This document shows, piece after piece, positions 26,694 through 35,441 of a DNA stretch of 64,000 nt; positions within the stretch are counted from its first letter, which is position 1; each line of letters opens with the position of its first letter. The DNA is taken from contig CAUZEA010000013.1 in the NCBI GenBank assembly GCA_963578605.1, positions 14,991 to 78,990 on the forward strand, written 5' to 3'. The notes under the pieces are model-generated. The model did no database searches. It worked only from the letters and a program-made list of their open reading frames with translations, and was not told where the DNA came from. The translations under genes and the position numbers were made by a program. Origin of the DNA: JAKVCB01 sp963578605. GTDB lineage: Bacteria; Planctomycetota; Planctomycetia; Pirellulales; Lacipirellulaceae.

Positions 26694-27401
26694 TTATTGA
26701 TCAGCATCGGCATATACAGGGATCTCAATGGAGTTTTGATAGTTCGATCCTTGATAAATACGGTGTACAAAAATCCCCGGCAGGTGTACATCTTCACCGG
26801 GAATCTCGCCCAGTTCCACCAACTGTTCAACTTCGACAATCGCGGTTTTTGCAGCCATGGCCATCAGCGGTGAAAAATTCCGAGCGGCTTCTTTGAACCA
26901 GAGATTGCCATAGGTATCCCCTTTTTCGGCTTTGATAATCGCAAATTCTGCCGTTAGCGGGAATTCCAGCAAACAGGGTCGATCGAATTGGCGCACTTCC
27001 TTACCCTCGGCGACCAATGTACCAGCCCCTGTGGGTGTATAAAACGCGCGAATGCCCATGCCGGCGGCACGGATCCGTTCCGAGAATGTTCCCTGCGGAA
27101 CAAGGTCCACTTTGACCTCGCCGGAAAGCATTTGCTGTTCTAAATCGGGATTGCCACCTACATAGGAGCAGGTCGCTTCAGAGATTTGACGGTTTTTGAG
27201 GAGTACCGCCAGGCCACGCCCCGAATTGCCGATATTATTCGAAATGGCATGGATGTTCTTGATACCCAAGCGGGCAATTTCGGAAATGCTGTTTTCGGGG
27301 ATCCCACACAGACCGAAACCGCCACTCATCAATGTGACACCATTAGACAAATCGAACAGTGCTCCCGCGGCATCGGGAAAGACTTTTGGAGTGTGGGACA
27401 T
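26694..27401 (-). CDS. 3-oxoacid CoA-transferase subunit A (YodS/ScoA-like)
   Basis: 235 residues, usual for the alpha subunit. Family motifs are TLMSGGFGLCGIPENSI near the N-terminus, CSYVGGNPDLEQQML, and VPQGTFSERIRAAGMGIRAF. It pairs with subunit B at 24577-25227 to form the active heterodimer or heterotetramer. It starts 10 bp after the class-III aminotransferase stop, so translation is probably coupled. Confidence 0.9.
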   Translation of the reverse strand: MSHTPKVFPDAAGALFDLSNGVTLMSGGFGLCGIPENSISEIARLGIKNIHAISNNIGNSGRGLAVLLKNRQISEATCSYVGGNPDLEQQMLSGEVKVDLVPQGTFSERIRAAGMGIRAFYTPTGAGTLVAEGKEVRQFDRPCLLEFPLTAEFAIIKAEKGDTYGNLWFKEAARNFSPLMAMAAKTAIVEVEQLVELGEIPGEDVHLPGIFVHRIYQGSNYQNSIEIPVYADADQ

Positions 27402-27411
27402 AATGTGGATT

Positions 27412-28626
27412 CTAACCGATTGCAGTACTGGTTTCGTAGAACAAATCTTTCAGCACATCCAGCGCTGCCACGAGCCGCGCAGGTTGTGAGATCAAGGGTG
27501 GGGCTAAAATGATCGTGTCGTTCTTGCTGTGAAGGTGGAGACCTTTTTCAAAACATTGTTCCCAACTTGGGGCAGGGTGGGTGGCCATGTCAATTGCTGC
27601 TAACAGGCCGCGGCAGCGTACCTGGCTTACCAGTTCCAATGATCCAAAATCATTCATTGTGTGCTCAAACACGGCCTCCAAGTCTGCTTTGTTTGCTTGA
27701 AAAGAGGAATCGGATAACTGCTCGAGCACCCCGTTCAACGCTGCCAGGCCCAGGGGGTGGGCGTAACTGGTCAACCCGCACGCCATGATTTCATTGTCGT
27801 AAAAATTGACGACACGCGGCCCGGTCCAAACCGCTCCAAATGGTACGTATCCTCCTGCAATGCCCTTCGACATGCAGACAAAATCGGGTTGGAGGCCGAA
27901 TTCCTGAAACGCAAAATCGGGACCCGTTCGGCCAAAACCACAGAGTACCTCGTCGACAATCAAGAGGAGTTGAAACTCTTTGCACATCGCTTGTACCTGG
28001 TCAAACCACCGCTGGCTGGGTACCACCACCCCGTTCGTCCCACTGATTGGTTCGAGAATGATGGCTGCAATCTTTTCAGGCCCGGTGTCGGACACGATCT
28101 GCCTGGTTTGTCTTAAATCGGGATCGTCGGCCGGTTCCGGGATCCGCACGGTTTGACTGTCGACCGTGAAATGTGGCTCGTTGCGCCAATCGCCCGTAAC
28201 AGACAAGGCACCCAGGGAGGCCCCGTGATAGCTTTTTCGCCGTGCCAGGATCATCGTGCGCCCGCTCGACTGTCGAGCCATTTTCAGCGCGTTCTCGACC
28301 GATTCGGAGCCGCTCACCGTGTAGAATATTTTTCCACCAGGTAATCTCAAACGCTCGATCAAGCGATCGGAAACGGCACGTTTCAAGGCAAAGGTCGCTT
28401 TGGGTGAAGCGACCGGCATGTGGTCCAGTTGACTGTGAATTCGCGCGCGAATGATCGTGTTGCTATGGCCGAAGTTGGTTTGAAAACTGGTGGAGATGAA
28501 ATCATAGATGCGTCGCCCATCGGCGAGCACAAATTCATCCTGCTCCGCACTTTCAACCGGAAAGGGTGCGGAACTCGGTTGGTGGCTCCAGGTGAAATAA
28601 AACGGCTGTTTATTCATGACAGTCAA
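27412..28626 (-). CDS. Class-III PLP aminotransferase (YodT-like)
   Basis: 404 residues. YTVSGSESVENALKMARQSS is the cofactor-phosphate region, LIVDEVLCGFGRTG holds the pyridine-contacting Asp, and Lys254 in FVCMSKGIAGGYVPFG is the PLP lysine. Class-III enzymes transaminate omega- or beta-amino groups. In B. subtilis the kamA operon carries the class-III aminotransferase YodT. Here the likely reaction is N6-acetyl-beta-lysine plus 2-oxoglutarate to 3-oxo-6-acetamidohexanoate (inferred). The N-terminus (NKQPFYFTWSHQPSSAPFPV) is typical of adenosylmethionine/omega-amino aminotransferases. Confidence 0.85.
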   Translation of the reverse strand: MTVMNKQPFYFTWSHQPSSAPFPVESAEQDEFVLADGRRIYDFISTSFQTNFGHSNTIIRARIHSQLDHMPVASPKATFALKRAVSDRLIERLRLPGGKIFYTVSGSESVENALKMARQSSGRTMILARRKSYHGASLGALSVTGDWRNEPHFTVDSQTVRIPEPADDPDLRQTRQIVSDTGPEKIAAIILEPISGTNGVVVPSQRWFDQVQAMCKEFQLLLIVDEVLCGFGRTGPDFAFQEFGLQPDFVCMSKGIAGGYVPFGAVWTGPRVVNFYDNEIMACGLTSYAHPLGLAALNGVLEQLSDSSFQANKADLEAVFEHTMNDFGSLELVSQVRCRGLLAAIDMATHPAPSWEQCFEKGLHLHSKNDTIILAPPLISQPARLVAALDVLKDLFYETSTAIG

Positions 28627-28746
28627 TCTTAAGTTTGTTCAAACCATTCGTTTACATCAAATATGTGGCAGACACCCCTGCCTGCGAAGTCCAACAGCCC
28701 GTCTATCTGGATTCAAATTGTGGTTCGAGGATTCAACACGACAGGT

Positions 28747-29826
28747 TCATGCCGGGGTGAGTTGGAACGTATGTTGTTTGAAATTCGGGTCATATTCGGG
28801 ATCACCGCGCCACATTTCAACCCGTCCTGTTTTCAAGTTTCCGACCGCACCACCACAGGTGATTGCAGGATCCTGGGAATTGGCTTGATAGTTGGAGCAA
28901 ATGGAACGGGGATAGTTTTCATGATCGTTGAGTAATTGGTAAACGTCCTCAAACGTGCGGGCAGCGCCGATTTTCTGCTCCAGTAATTTATATCGGACAT
29001 GCGAAGTAGAATTCTGAGACATCGTGTGCTCACGCAGTACCGTCTGTTCACCTAAACAATGATTGGTGTGAAACAAGAATCCTTCTTCGGCGGTCGACAG
29101 GAAATCGACCCTTTCGCTGAGACCAGGTATGACTTCCCACATTTCGGCCTGTGTTGCTGAGGCCAGCAGGTAATTATGACCGGACGTCACTTTTGCCATC
29201 GTCAAAAGTCGAGTCATTTCTTCGTGGGTCCGAAAGCATAACGACTTTCGTACAACAACTGGCCACATGACACCGGCAACTGCCCCATTGGTGTTGATGT
29301 TGTTCACACCGACCATGGTGCCGAAGGGGGAATAACCCATCATGCCAACGCAGCCAACGAGGCTGAAGATAACCGTCGATGCATCCGATTGCGCAACGGG
29401 AACCGTCAGGCAGCAAACATAGTTTTTGGCCGACCCGTGCATATCCCAGGTTTGTCCGGCAATGGGACCGGAGTCGCGATTGATAAAGACTGCCGAGCAT
29501 CCTTCGTCGGGTAGTTGAATATCGCGAAAATCGGTGTAGTTATTGAGCAGCACAATTTGTTCGGGCGACAATCCCGAGCCCTCGGAAATGCCCTTCAGCT
29601 CGTCAATTAATTCAGGGGCGAATTGTTTTGTAGCAGACCATTGTTCGCCAGCGAGGGACTGAATGTGAGCAGGTGACAAGGCAGGGTTCTTTTCGCGCAT
29701 CAGCCCAAAGCGAATCTCGACCAGCTCCTCGATGCCGAGTCGGTACGATTCCCCATGCATCCGACCCCATTCAAGGGGATGCTGGCCAGAGGGGTACTCA
29801 AGGATGGGAAAATTCTGGTCGGTCAT
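28747..29826 (-). CDS. C45-family Ntn hydrolase (acyl-CoA:6-aminopenicillanate acyltransferase-like)
   Basis: 359 residues of the isopenicillin N acyltransferase (IAT, peptidase C45) family. The N-terminal nucleophile is Cys110 in LPDEGCSAVFINRDSG; autocleavage before this Cys would free it. GQTWDMHGSAK and MVGVNNINTNGAVAGVMWP are family landmarks. IAT both hydrolyses amide bonds of N-acyl amines and handles acyl-CoA thioesters. In this operon a deacetylase/thioesterase is needed to turn 4-acetamidobutyryl-CoA into GABA, acetate and CoA (EC 3.5.1.51, biochemically described in beta-lysine-degrading pseudomonads), and this gene is the only candidate. It replaces the M20-type YodQ of Bacillus. 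It starts 9 bp after the fusion gene. Confidence 0.8.
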   Translation of the reverse strand: MTDQNFPILEYPSGQHPLEWGRMHGESYRLGIEELVEIRFGLMREKNPALSPAHIQSLAGEQWSATKQFAPELIDELKGISEGSGLSPEQIVLLNNYTDFRDIQLPDEGCSAVFINRDSGPIAGQTWDMHGSAKNYVCCLTVPVAQSDASTVIFSLVGCVGMMGYSPFGTMVGVNNINTNGAVAGVMWPVVVRKSLCFRTHEEMTRLLTMAKVTSGHNYLLASATQAEMWEVIPGLSERVDFLSTAEEGFLFHTNHCLGEQTVLREHTMSQNSTSHVRYKLLEQKIGAARTFEDVYQLLNDHENYPRSICSNYQANSQDPAITCGGAVGNLKTGRVEMWRGDPEYDPNFKQHTFQLTPA

Positions 29827-29835
29827 GGATCAGGC

Positions 29836-32800
29836 TTAGGAGGAAACTGCTGCCGTTTTGTTGAACCGCAACATCTCCGCATAGGAGGGGCAACTGAGCC
29901 AGCGGGATTTGCCGGCTTGACGAAAAAGCGGAGCGATGGATTCGGGGAGTTTACCCGTCAAGCAGCCAATTCCCCGCTCCAGTTGGCTTGCTGCGTGAGG
30001 GTCTTGTTGAATTATATTCGAAAGGTTTTGCTGAAATGTTGAAATTGTGTCGAAATAGGTTTGTGGGTCGGATTGCACTGCCACCAGCGCTCGGTGGAAC
30101 TGGCTTAACGAAAGTGCATCCCCGTCCCAGGTGCTAATGAGCATGAGCGGTTTGTCGATGAAAAACTGGTTTGTGGTTGCGACCAGTGCCATCTGGCCAC
30201 CCAGATAGGCAACCGCGGCATCGGGTTGAATTTGCGGGATCCCACCCGCGGTGAACGACTGCTCCGCATAGCGATAAAACAGGCTTGCCGACTCGTTGAA
30301 TACGACCGGTACCCCAGATTCCCGACACGACTGGACAATTCGTTCCAGGACCGGAAACGGTAAGCGACCCAGCGATTGTCGCATCAGTGGTTCGACAAAC
30401 ATTGCCAGCAAGTCATCTGCCTGAAGACGACTCTCCAGGGCATTGAAGAATTTCCGATCTTCGGGCCCGGTGGGTGTTGGCAATCGATCGACTTCGAAAA
30501 AGGGATCGCCAATTCCCGAGAGCGATCTTGCCAACAGGCTGCCGCTTCCAAAATCGTGACCGTCGATGGTCAGCAGCCCGGTACGCGGTTGACGATGTCG
30601 CCAGAGGACTTTCGCGATTTTGTCGATGCATTCCGACAGGCCATTTGCCGTGTAGAGATGCCGCAGTTCGGCTGGAAAGATCTTGGCGGTTTCTTCGAGC
30701 TGATCTAAATATCGCCTGGTCACAAAATTCGACAGGGTGATCTTGTTGACCAGAACGGGTAGGTTGTTGTGGACAAAGCTTGCGTCAAGATGTGAAATGC
30801 CCAAGGGCATTTCAATTGCCGAAGACAGATTAATCGGTGGTTCGGACCATACGGTCGGACACCGGTAGTAGATGCAATCTCGAAACGGTTTGGTGTCTGG
30901 ATAGTCATCAGGCAGATACTTGGTTGAGTAACTCCCCAGCGACAAATTAATGGCCCACATCCCGGCAGCCAGGTGATCGCGATTTCGACCGTGCATTGCG
31001 GTGAAACCTCGTGCCGGGGCTAACATCGTGATGGCCTGTTTCAGCACGCGACCCAGGCGACCGCGATATTGCTCGACGACGGTCAGGTCGAGCATGTAGG
31101 CCACGGTTGGATCATGAAGCTGAGGATCGTCCCCCACCCCACGCACGTGCCTGAAGATCTCAAGGGGTCCTGCAAAAGCCATCGCTACGATTTGATTTTC
31201 TTCAAGAAGCAGAATGGAGAGCGGGTTTTCCGTCTCGAAGAGCGCATCAAACTCATCGGCCGAAGACTGCCGGGCTGGTTCGTAGACTTCGGTCTGAAGC
31301 TGGAGGATTCTGGCGCGGAAGTCGGCATAGTTAGCCTTGTTCAGCAGGACGACCTCGACGTTGATTTCGGGTAACAAGCGTTCCAGTTGCCCCTCCAAAA
31401 AATCGGTGGTTGTGACTTCACCCTGTGACAAGGTACCTTCCAACCAGGCCAGTTTCTGGCTAATGAACAATTCATGAAACTCGTAGTAGCTTGCAGTTTC
31501 GCGTGGGCGGACGGCGATCTCGGCTTGGGCTGACGGATCGTCATTCAGGGCCGACTCCAGAACCGACTGCAGTTGTGACCAAAAAAGGAGTATTTGTTCA
31601 GGCCGAAATCCGAGGTTCATGCGGAACCGCGCCGTCTTTTTCCCGGCCGGGTAAAAGAGCAAACCGTGCTGAAAGCGATGTTGCACAAAGCGTTGCAACA
31701 ACTCGGGAGTTGCCAGGTCAAAGGCGAAAGCAAGACCTTGGACCCGAGGGCGACAGATGTGCTGGTCATATTTTTTCAGGAGTTGTCCTAGTTGCTGGCG
31801 GTTGGTTTCTTCGATCAGGGTGATGGACTCCTGGAACTGGTTGATCACCGAAGCCTGGATATACCCGCGAATCAACGACGCGGTACTGTATTGCCCGGTC
31901 GCAGCGGGGCCAGAATCAAGGGTCAAGACAAGTCCCGTTTGCGCCTTTTTAGCGCACACGACCGCAGCGGGGAAAAAGGGTTCTTGGTCCACCAGGCGGA
32001 GATCAAACATCCGGTGCCAAAAGAACTCGCCTCCCAGGCCAAACCCGGTTTGAATTTCGTCGTAGATGAGCGGTACATTCATGGCCGTTGCCAGGCAGGC
32101 CAGCCCCTGGTGAAATCGGGCGGAGGAGTAACAGTCACCCCCCTCACATTGCATTGGCTCGATCAAGATGGCGAAAATGTCGCCGCTTTGGAGATGCTCG
32201 CGAACTGTGACCAGCGAATCGATTTCTGCCTGCAACAACCGGTCCGCCGCAGCACGGCAATGCGACAAGGCTTCTGCAAAGGCCGGGGGCGACAACTCTG
32301 ACCAGAGGCGAACCCAGCCGGCAGGTGCCGCAGGAGCGCCGAACTCGGAAGTCTCCATTTCTGGATAAGGGGCAAAGATCGATTCGTAACCAGGCCAGCT
32401 GAATGGTTCGCGTTTGGCTCGGTTCCAGGTCGAGGCAAGAGCCACCATCATGCGTCCATGAAACGAACCTTCAAATGCCAGAACCTTGCGGGCTTTCGGA
32501 TTCGAACGATGGATGAAGAAATGAGCCAAGGCGGTTTCGATGCCCTCGGCACCTGAACCGCAAAAGTGTGCAGAAAACCGGTCACTGCCCAGCTGCCGCT
32601 GCAGCAACTGCTGGTAGGCCTGGCGGATTGCAGAGAAGTTGTCGGACTCGGTATCGTTGATCCAGCTTTCCAGGTGCTCAGCGGCACCGAACAAGGCACT
32701 GGCATTCAAACCAAGGCCCAGCGACGCGATCTGCGATGCACCGTCGCAAATCAAATCGCCCTGCTCGATCGCCAGGAAGGGGCCAGACGACTCGGTCAAA

Positions 32801-32910
32801 TCGATCAGAAATGGTTTTTTCTCGGCCGCGATCAGTCCGGAGCGGTAAGTCGCTGCTAACCGCTGCTCCGATGGCCGGTGAATGGTCTGATGATTTAACC
32901 GGTTGGCCAT
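29836..32910 (-). CDS. Three-domain fusion: class-III aminotransferase, GNAT acetyltransferase, degenerate aminotransferase-like domain
   Basis: 1024 residues, first gene of the operon. Residues 1 to ~460 are a class-III aminotransferase with GSGAEGIETALAHFFIHRS, Asp284 in LIYDEIQTGFGLGG and the PLP lysine at 321/322 (VVCAKKAQTG), similar to lysine 6-aminotransferases. Residues ~520-690 are a GNAT domain (VAYMLDLTVVEQYRGRLGRV, then GRNRDHLAAGMWAINLSLGS), the likely beta-lysine N6-acetyltransferase. Residues ~705-1010 repeat the aminotransferase fold (FVEPLMRQSLGRLPFPVLER), but DE becomes Asn872-Glu (VVFNESASLFYR) and the lysine position reads YLGGQM (~903-906), so it is probably non-catalytic. 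The fusion would hold acetylation and transamination of beta-lysine intermediates together. Reactions are inferred. Confidence 0.8.
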   Translation of the reverse strand: MANRLNHQTIHRPSEQRLAATYRSGLIAAEKKPFLIDLTESSGPFLAIEQGDLICDGASQIASLGLGLNASALFGAAEHLESWINDTESDNFSAIRQAYQQLLQRQLGSDRFSAHFCGSGAEGIETALAHFFIHRSNPKARKVLAFEGSFHGRMMVALASTWNRAKREPFSWPGYESIFAPYPEMETSEFGAPAAPAGWVRLWSELSPPAFAEALSHCRAAADRLLQAEIDSLVTVREHLQSGDIFAILIEPMQCEGGDCYSSARFHQGLACLATAMNVPLIYDEIQTGFGLGGEFFWHRMFDLRLVDQEPFFPAAVVCAKKAQTGLVLTLDSGPAATGQYSTASLIRGYIQASVINQFQESITLIEETNRQQLGQLLKKYDQHICRPRVQGLAFAFDLATPELLQRFVQHRFQHGLLFYPAGKKTARFRMNLGFRPEQILLFWSQLQSVLESALNDDPSAQAEIAVRPRETASYYEFHELFISQKLAWLEGTLSQGEVTTTDFLEGQLERLLPEINVEVVLLNKANYADFRARILQLQTEVYEPARQSSADEFDALFETENPLSILLLEENQIVAMAFAGPLEIFRHVRGVGDDPQLHDPTVAYMLDLTVVEQYRGRLGRVLKQAITMLAPARGFTAMHGRNRDHLAAGMWAINLSLGSYSTKYLPDDYPDTKPFRDCIYYRCPTVWSEPPINLSSAIEMPLGISHLDASFVHNNLPVLVNKITLSNFVTRRYLDQLEETAKIFPAELRHLYTANGLSECIDKIAKVLWRHRQPRTGLLTIDGHDFGSGSLLARSLSGIGDPFFEVDRLPTPTGPEDRKFFNALESRLQADDLLAMFVEPLMRQSLGRLPFPVLERIVQSCRESGVPVVFNESASLFYRYAEQSFTAGGIPQIQPDAAVAYLGGQMALVATTNQFFIDKPLMLISTWDGDALSLSQFHRALVAVQSDPQTYFDTISTFQQNLSNIIQQDPHAASQLERGIGCLTGKLPESIAPLFRQAGKSRWLSCPSYAEMLRFNKTAAVSS

Positions 32911-33485
32911 GGGACTACGTCCTTTTCAGCATCACTTAACAGACAGACATTCGTGCAGATGTTTCGTTATCGACTTATTGCGACGAGCCCCTAGAAGTCC
33001 ATAGTAATTCAAAGAATCGTCTTCCCGCCACGCCAATCAAACGAACTGCCTTGCTGGGATGGCAATGGATGCGTGTGCCGGAAGCGCCTATTTTTTTACG
33101 TTTTTAGGTGAGTTGTGTTCGGATTGTCGATCCCCTGGGCTGTGGTCACGGTACGTGGTAAAGTACCCCACTCGCGGAGGAATCTTGAATCCCTTTCAGA
33201 TTGGTACCGGTGAAACGTAAGGCCCGAAATGAAGGTGGACTCCCAGAAAGATCGAGGGTTTTGTTCACTTGCACGTTCCCCCGTTTTGCGTTTCTTTGGT
33301 ACCGTCTGAGCCGCAGCTTTTGGAATTTCTGGGGGATGTGCTGCTGGTCGTTGGCTGGGAGCGAAACTTACCCCAGCCAAACAAGACAAGTAGAATTGGC
33401 CCTTCCCCCCGGCCCACCGGTAGCGGCTAGCCATGGAAAATCACATCAAGCCTGAAAAACTGACTAACCCAGGAGAGAATATAGC
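32911..33485. other. Intergenic region upstream of the beta-lysine operon
   Basis: 575 bp between the divergent operon start (32910) and the small lipoprotein gene (33486). AAAGGA lies 13 bases upstream of the operon's first ATG. No gene, hairpin or repeat stands out. The operon promoter must lie here, but I cannot assign boxes with confidence. Confidence 0.5.
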
Positions 33486-33908
33486 ATGTGCGTTTACCCG
33501 ATCCGATTATCGCTCACCACGCTCCTCGCATTGTTGCTCCTGGTCACGGCCTGCAATCAGGCTGGCACGGATGATGGCTCGGCAACCACCGCAGATCAAT
33601 TCATGCGGGCCTATTTTGAAGCCGACGACATGGCGGCGGCTGTTAAATTCACAAGTGGCAGTGCCCAGGAAAAGATAGGCCCGCTTGCACAACAAATCGA
33701 ATCTGAGGGGATCAGCGAACCGGTTCAGGACAAGCCGATCGTGCAGATCACCCGCCCAGAAACCAAAAAGGTCTCCCCCACCGAAATGCTCTACGTGTAT
33801 CGGGTTACCACCGAGATGGCCCAGATCGCGCCGATTACCGTCAGGCTCTCGCTGACCAAAGATGGCAATAAATGGAGCGTTTCAAAATTTGTGCAGGAAC
33901 AAAAATAG
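33486..33908 (+). CDS. Small exported lipoprotein
   Basis: 140 residues. The signal peptide MCVYPIRLSLTTLLALLLLV ends in a lipobox, VTAC, so Cys is residue ~23. AGGAGA precedes the ATG. The mature part starts with a short linker, then a ~100-residue domain with DQFMRAYFEADDMAAAVKF and VSPTEMLYVYRVTTEMAQI, reminiscent of small NTF2/DUF4878-like lipoproteins. It stands alone on the plus strand between two minus-strand operons. Confidence 0.7.
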   Translation: MCVYPIRLSLTTLLALLLLVTACNQAGTDDGSATTADQFMRAYFEADDMAAAVKFTSGSAQEKIGPLAQQIESEGISEPVQDKPIVQITRPETKKVSPTEMLYVYRVTTEMAQIAPITVRLSLTKDGNKWSVSKFVQEQK

Positions 33909-34019
33909 CATGATTTGCCCTGTCGCTGCCGAAGTGCCCCCAAGGGCAATTCATGCCGGTTCGATTCCTGACCGGGGCGAGGGCCTGCATTCCGAGCGGG
34001 TCGAGCGAACCGGTGCCAA

Positions 34020-35441
34020 TTAACTCTGCCCATGGGTATCGATCATCCGCACGGTTTGCGGCTCGAGCGGGCTACCGGCAATCGCCTGGCCGTCAAAAAG
34101 GATCATTTTTTCGCGGCCAAGAACTGTCACGTCGACGGTGGGATTGTGCCTGGTGAAGATCAGCCGTGTCCGACAACCGGGAGCGAGGCGGCCAATCGGC
34201 TCGGAGAAACCGAGCAACGCAGCGCTTGTTCCGGTGGCACTCTGTAAGACCTTGATCGGCGGCATGCCGGCCATTTGCATCAATTCCAACTCCCGCAGGA
34301 AACCAAGTCCGTGCGGGACACCGCAAGACCCTGCGTCGCTGCCGGCAATGATGGTGACCCCCATCTCGCTTGCGAGTCGGAGCATTTGAGAGTGCCCTTC
34401 AATAATTCGACGCAGTTTGGTGGTGATTTCGTCGTCCCAGCCAAACTCACTTGCCCGATCAACTTGCACCTGGACTGGGGCAAAGGTAGGTACCCAACCA
34501 ATCTGGCGATCACGCAACTTTGCCAACTGCTGGCGGGTCACAAAGAAACCGTGCTCCACCGTAGTGATTCCCCCTTCGATAACATTTTCGATACCATCGG
34601 TCCCCGAGGCGTGGGCAAACGATTGGAGTCCATGTGCCGTCGCCGCTTCGACAAAGGCACGAACCTCGTCGACCGACATTTGTGGTGGGGCAGTTACTTT
34701 ACCCGCCTTGAAATTGATGATGCCGGTTGCGATGAGCTTGATCCGATTGGCACCCGCAGCAACGCGATCGGCAACACATGCGGCCGGACTGGCGAACTCC
34801 TCGACCGGCCGGGCCATGAAACTTGCGTAGCGACCTTGGTGGTGAATGGCGGCGCCGGGGCTGTCGATGGTACCGGTGGTGGCAATCTGTCCGCACATCT
34901 CGGCACACTCAGCCGCCAGGCGGAGCCCCACCCCGTCTTTGTCGCCTGCATCGCGGACGGTGCCGACACCAGTTGCAAGAATCTGCGGCCAGCGGTTGCG
35001 TGCTTTGACCAGGAGTTTTCCCGGTGACAGGGTGAGATACTTCCGGCGAACTTCGAAATCGACCGGTGTGCCATCAAGAAATAAATGGGCATGGGCCTCA
35101 ATGAGCATTGGCAATACGGTGATTTCAGGAAGATTGGTGTCGGGCTCCGTCTGGCCAGCTCGCAATAAGTTGGCGGGTGGAGAAGCGTCATCCATTCCCA
35201 CGTACCGAATTTTCATCGCGTCATACACCAGGTGCGCGGGCGAAATCACGTGGTCGGAGTTTCCGTCAAACAATCTTCCGACGCGAACCCAGACCGGCGC
35301 ATCGTGCGACGCCGTTTCGAGTTGTGAGGGTTCAAAATTTTCGGAGAAATTGTCCAAGGTGCGGCTTTCGACAACGGGATCGCTAAGAGAGTCTTCAGGG
35401 CTGGTTAACGGTAGAGATCCATAATTCGGGCCGATTGGCAA
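34020..35441 (-). CDS. Amidohydrolase family protein (imidazolonepropionase/prolidase-like)
   Basis: 473 residues. The metal-site HxH is EAHAHLFLDG; NRIKLIATG provides a lysine that in relatives is carbamylated; FAHASGTDGIENVIEGG and TTVEHGFFVT give two histidines and IIAGSDAGSCGV the catalytic Asp. This set matches binuclear-type amidohydrolases related to imidazolonepropionase and Xaa-Pro dipeptidases. The annotated start overlaps the upstream gene by 37 bp, so a later start is possible, yet no better ATG is present before residue ~90. It is the last gene of a three-gene operon with one-carbon proteins, which suggests a folate- or C1-linked substrate (inference). Confidence 0.8.
   Translation of the reverse strand: MPIGPNYGSLPLTSPEDSLSDPVVESRTLDNFSENFEPSQLETASHDAPVWVRVGRLFDGNSDHVISPAHLVYDAMKIRYVGMDDASPPANLLRAGQTEPDTNLPEITVLPMLIEAHAHLFLDGTPVDFEVRRKYLTLSPGKLLVKARNRWPQILATGVGTVRDAGDKDGVGLRLAAECAEMCGQIATTGTIDSPGAAIHHQGRYASFMARPVEEFASPAACVADRVAAGANRIKLIATGIINFKAGKVTAPPQMSVDEVRAFVEAATAHGLQSFAHASGTDGIENVIEGGITTVEHGFFVTRQQLAKLRDRQIGWVPTFAPVQVQVDRASEFGWDDEITTKLRRIIEGHSQMLRLASEMGVTIIAGSDAGSCGVPHGLGFLRELELMQMAGMPPIKVLQSATGTSAALLGFSEPIGRLAPGCRTRLIFTRHNPTVDVTVLGREKMILFDGQAIAGSPLEPQTVRMIDTHGQS

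Noticed and set aside
25252..32910. KamA plus GNAT as an N-acetyl-beta-lysine osmolyte (AblA/AblB) system
   Set aside because: Osmolyte synthesis needs only these two activities; linked CoA-transferase, thiolase, aminotransferases and a hydrolase indicate catabolism, although an osmolyte role of the intermediate cannot be fully excluded.
33950..34010. tRNA-like GGTTCGATTCC after the small lipoprotein gene
   Set aside because: T-stem does not pair beyond two bases and no cloverleaf fits upstream.
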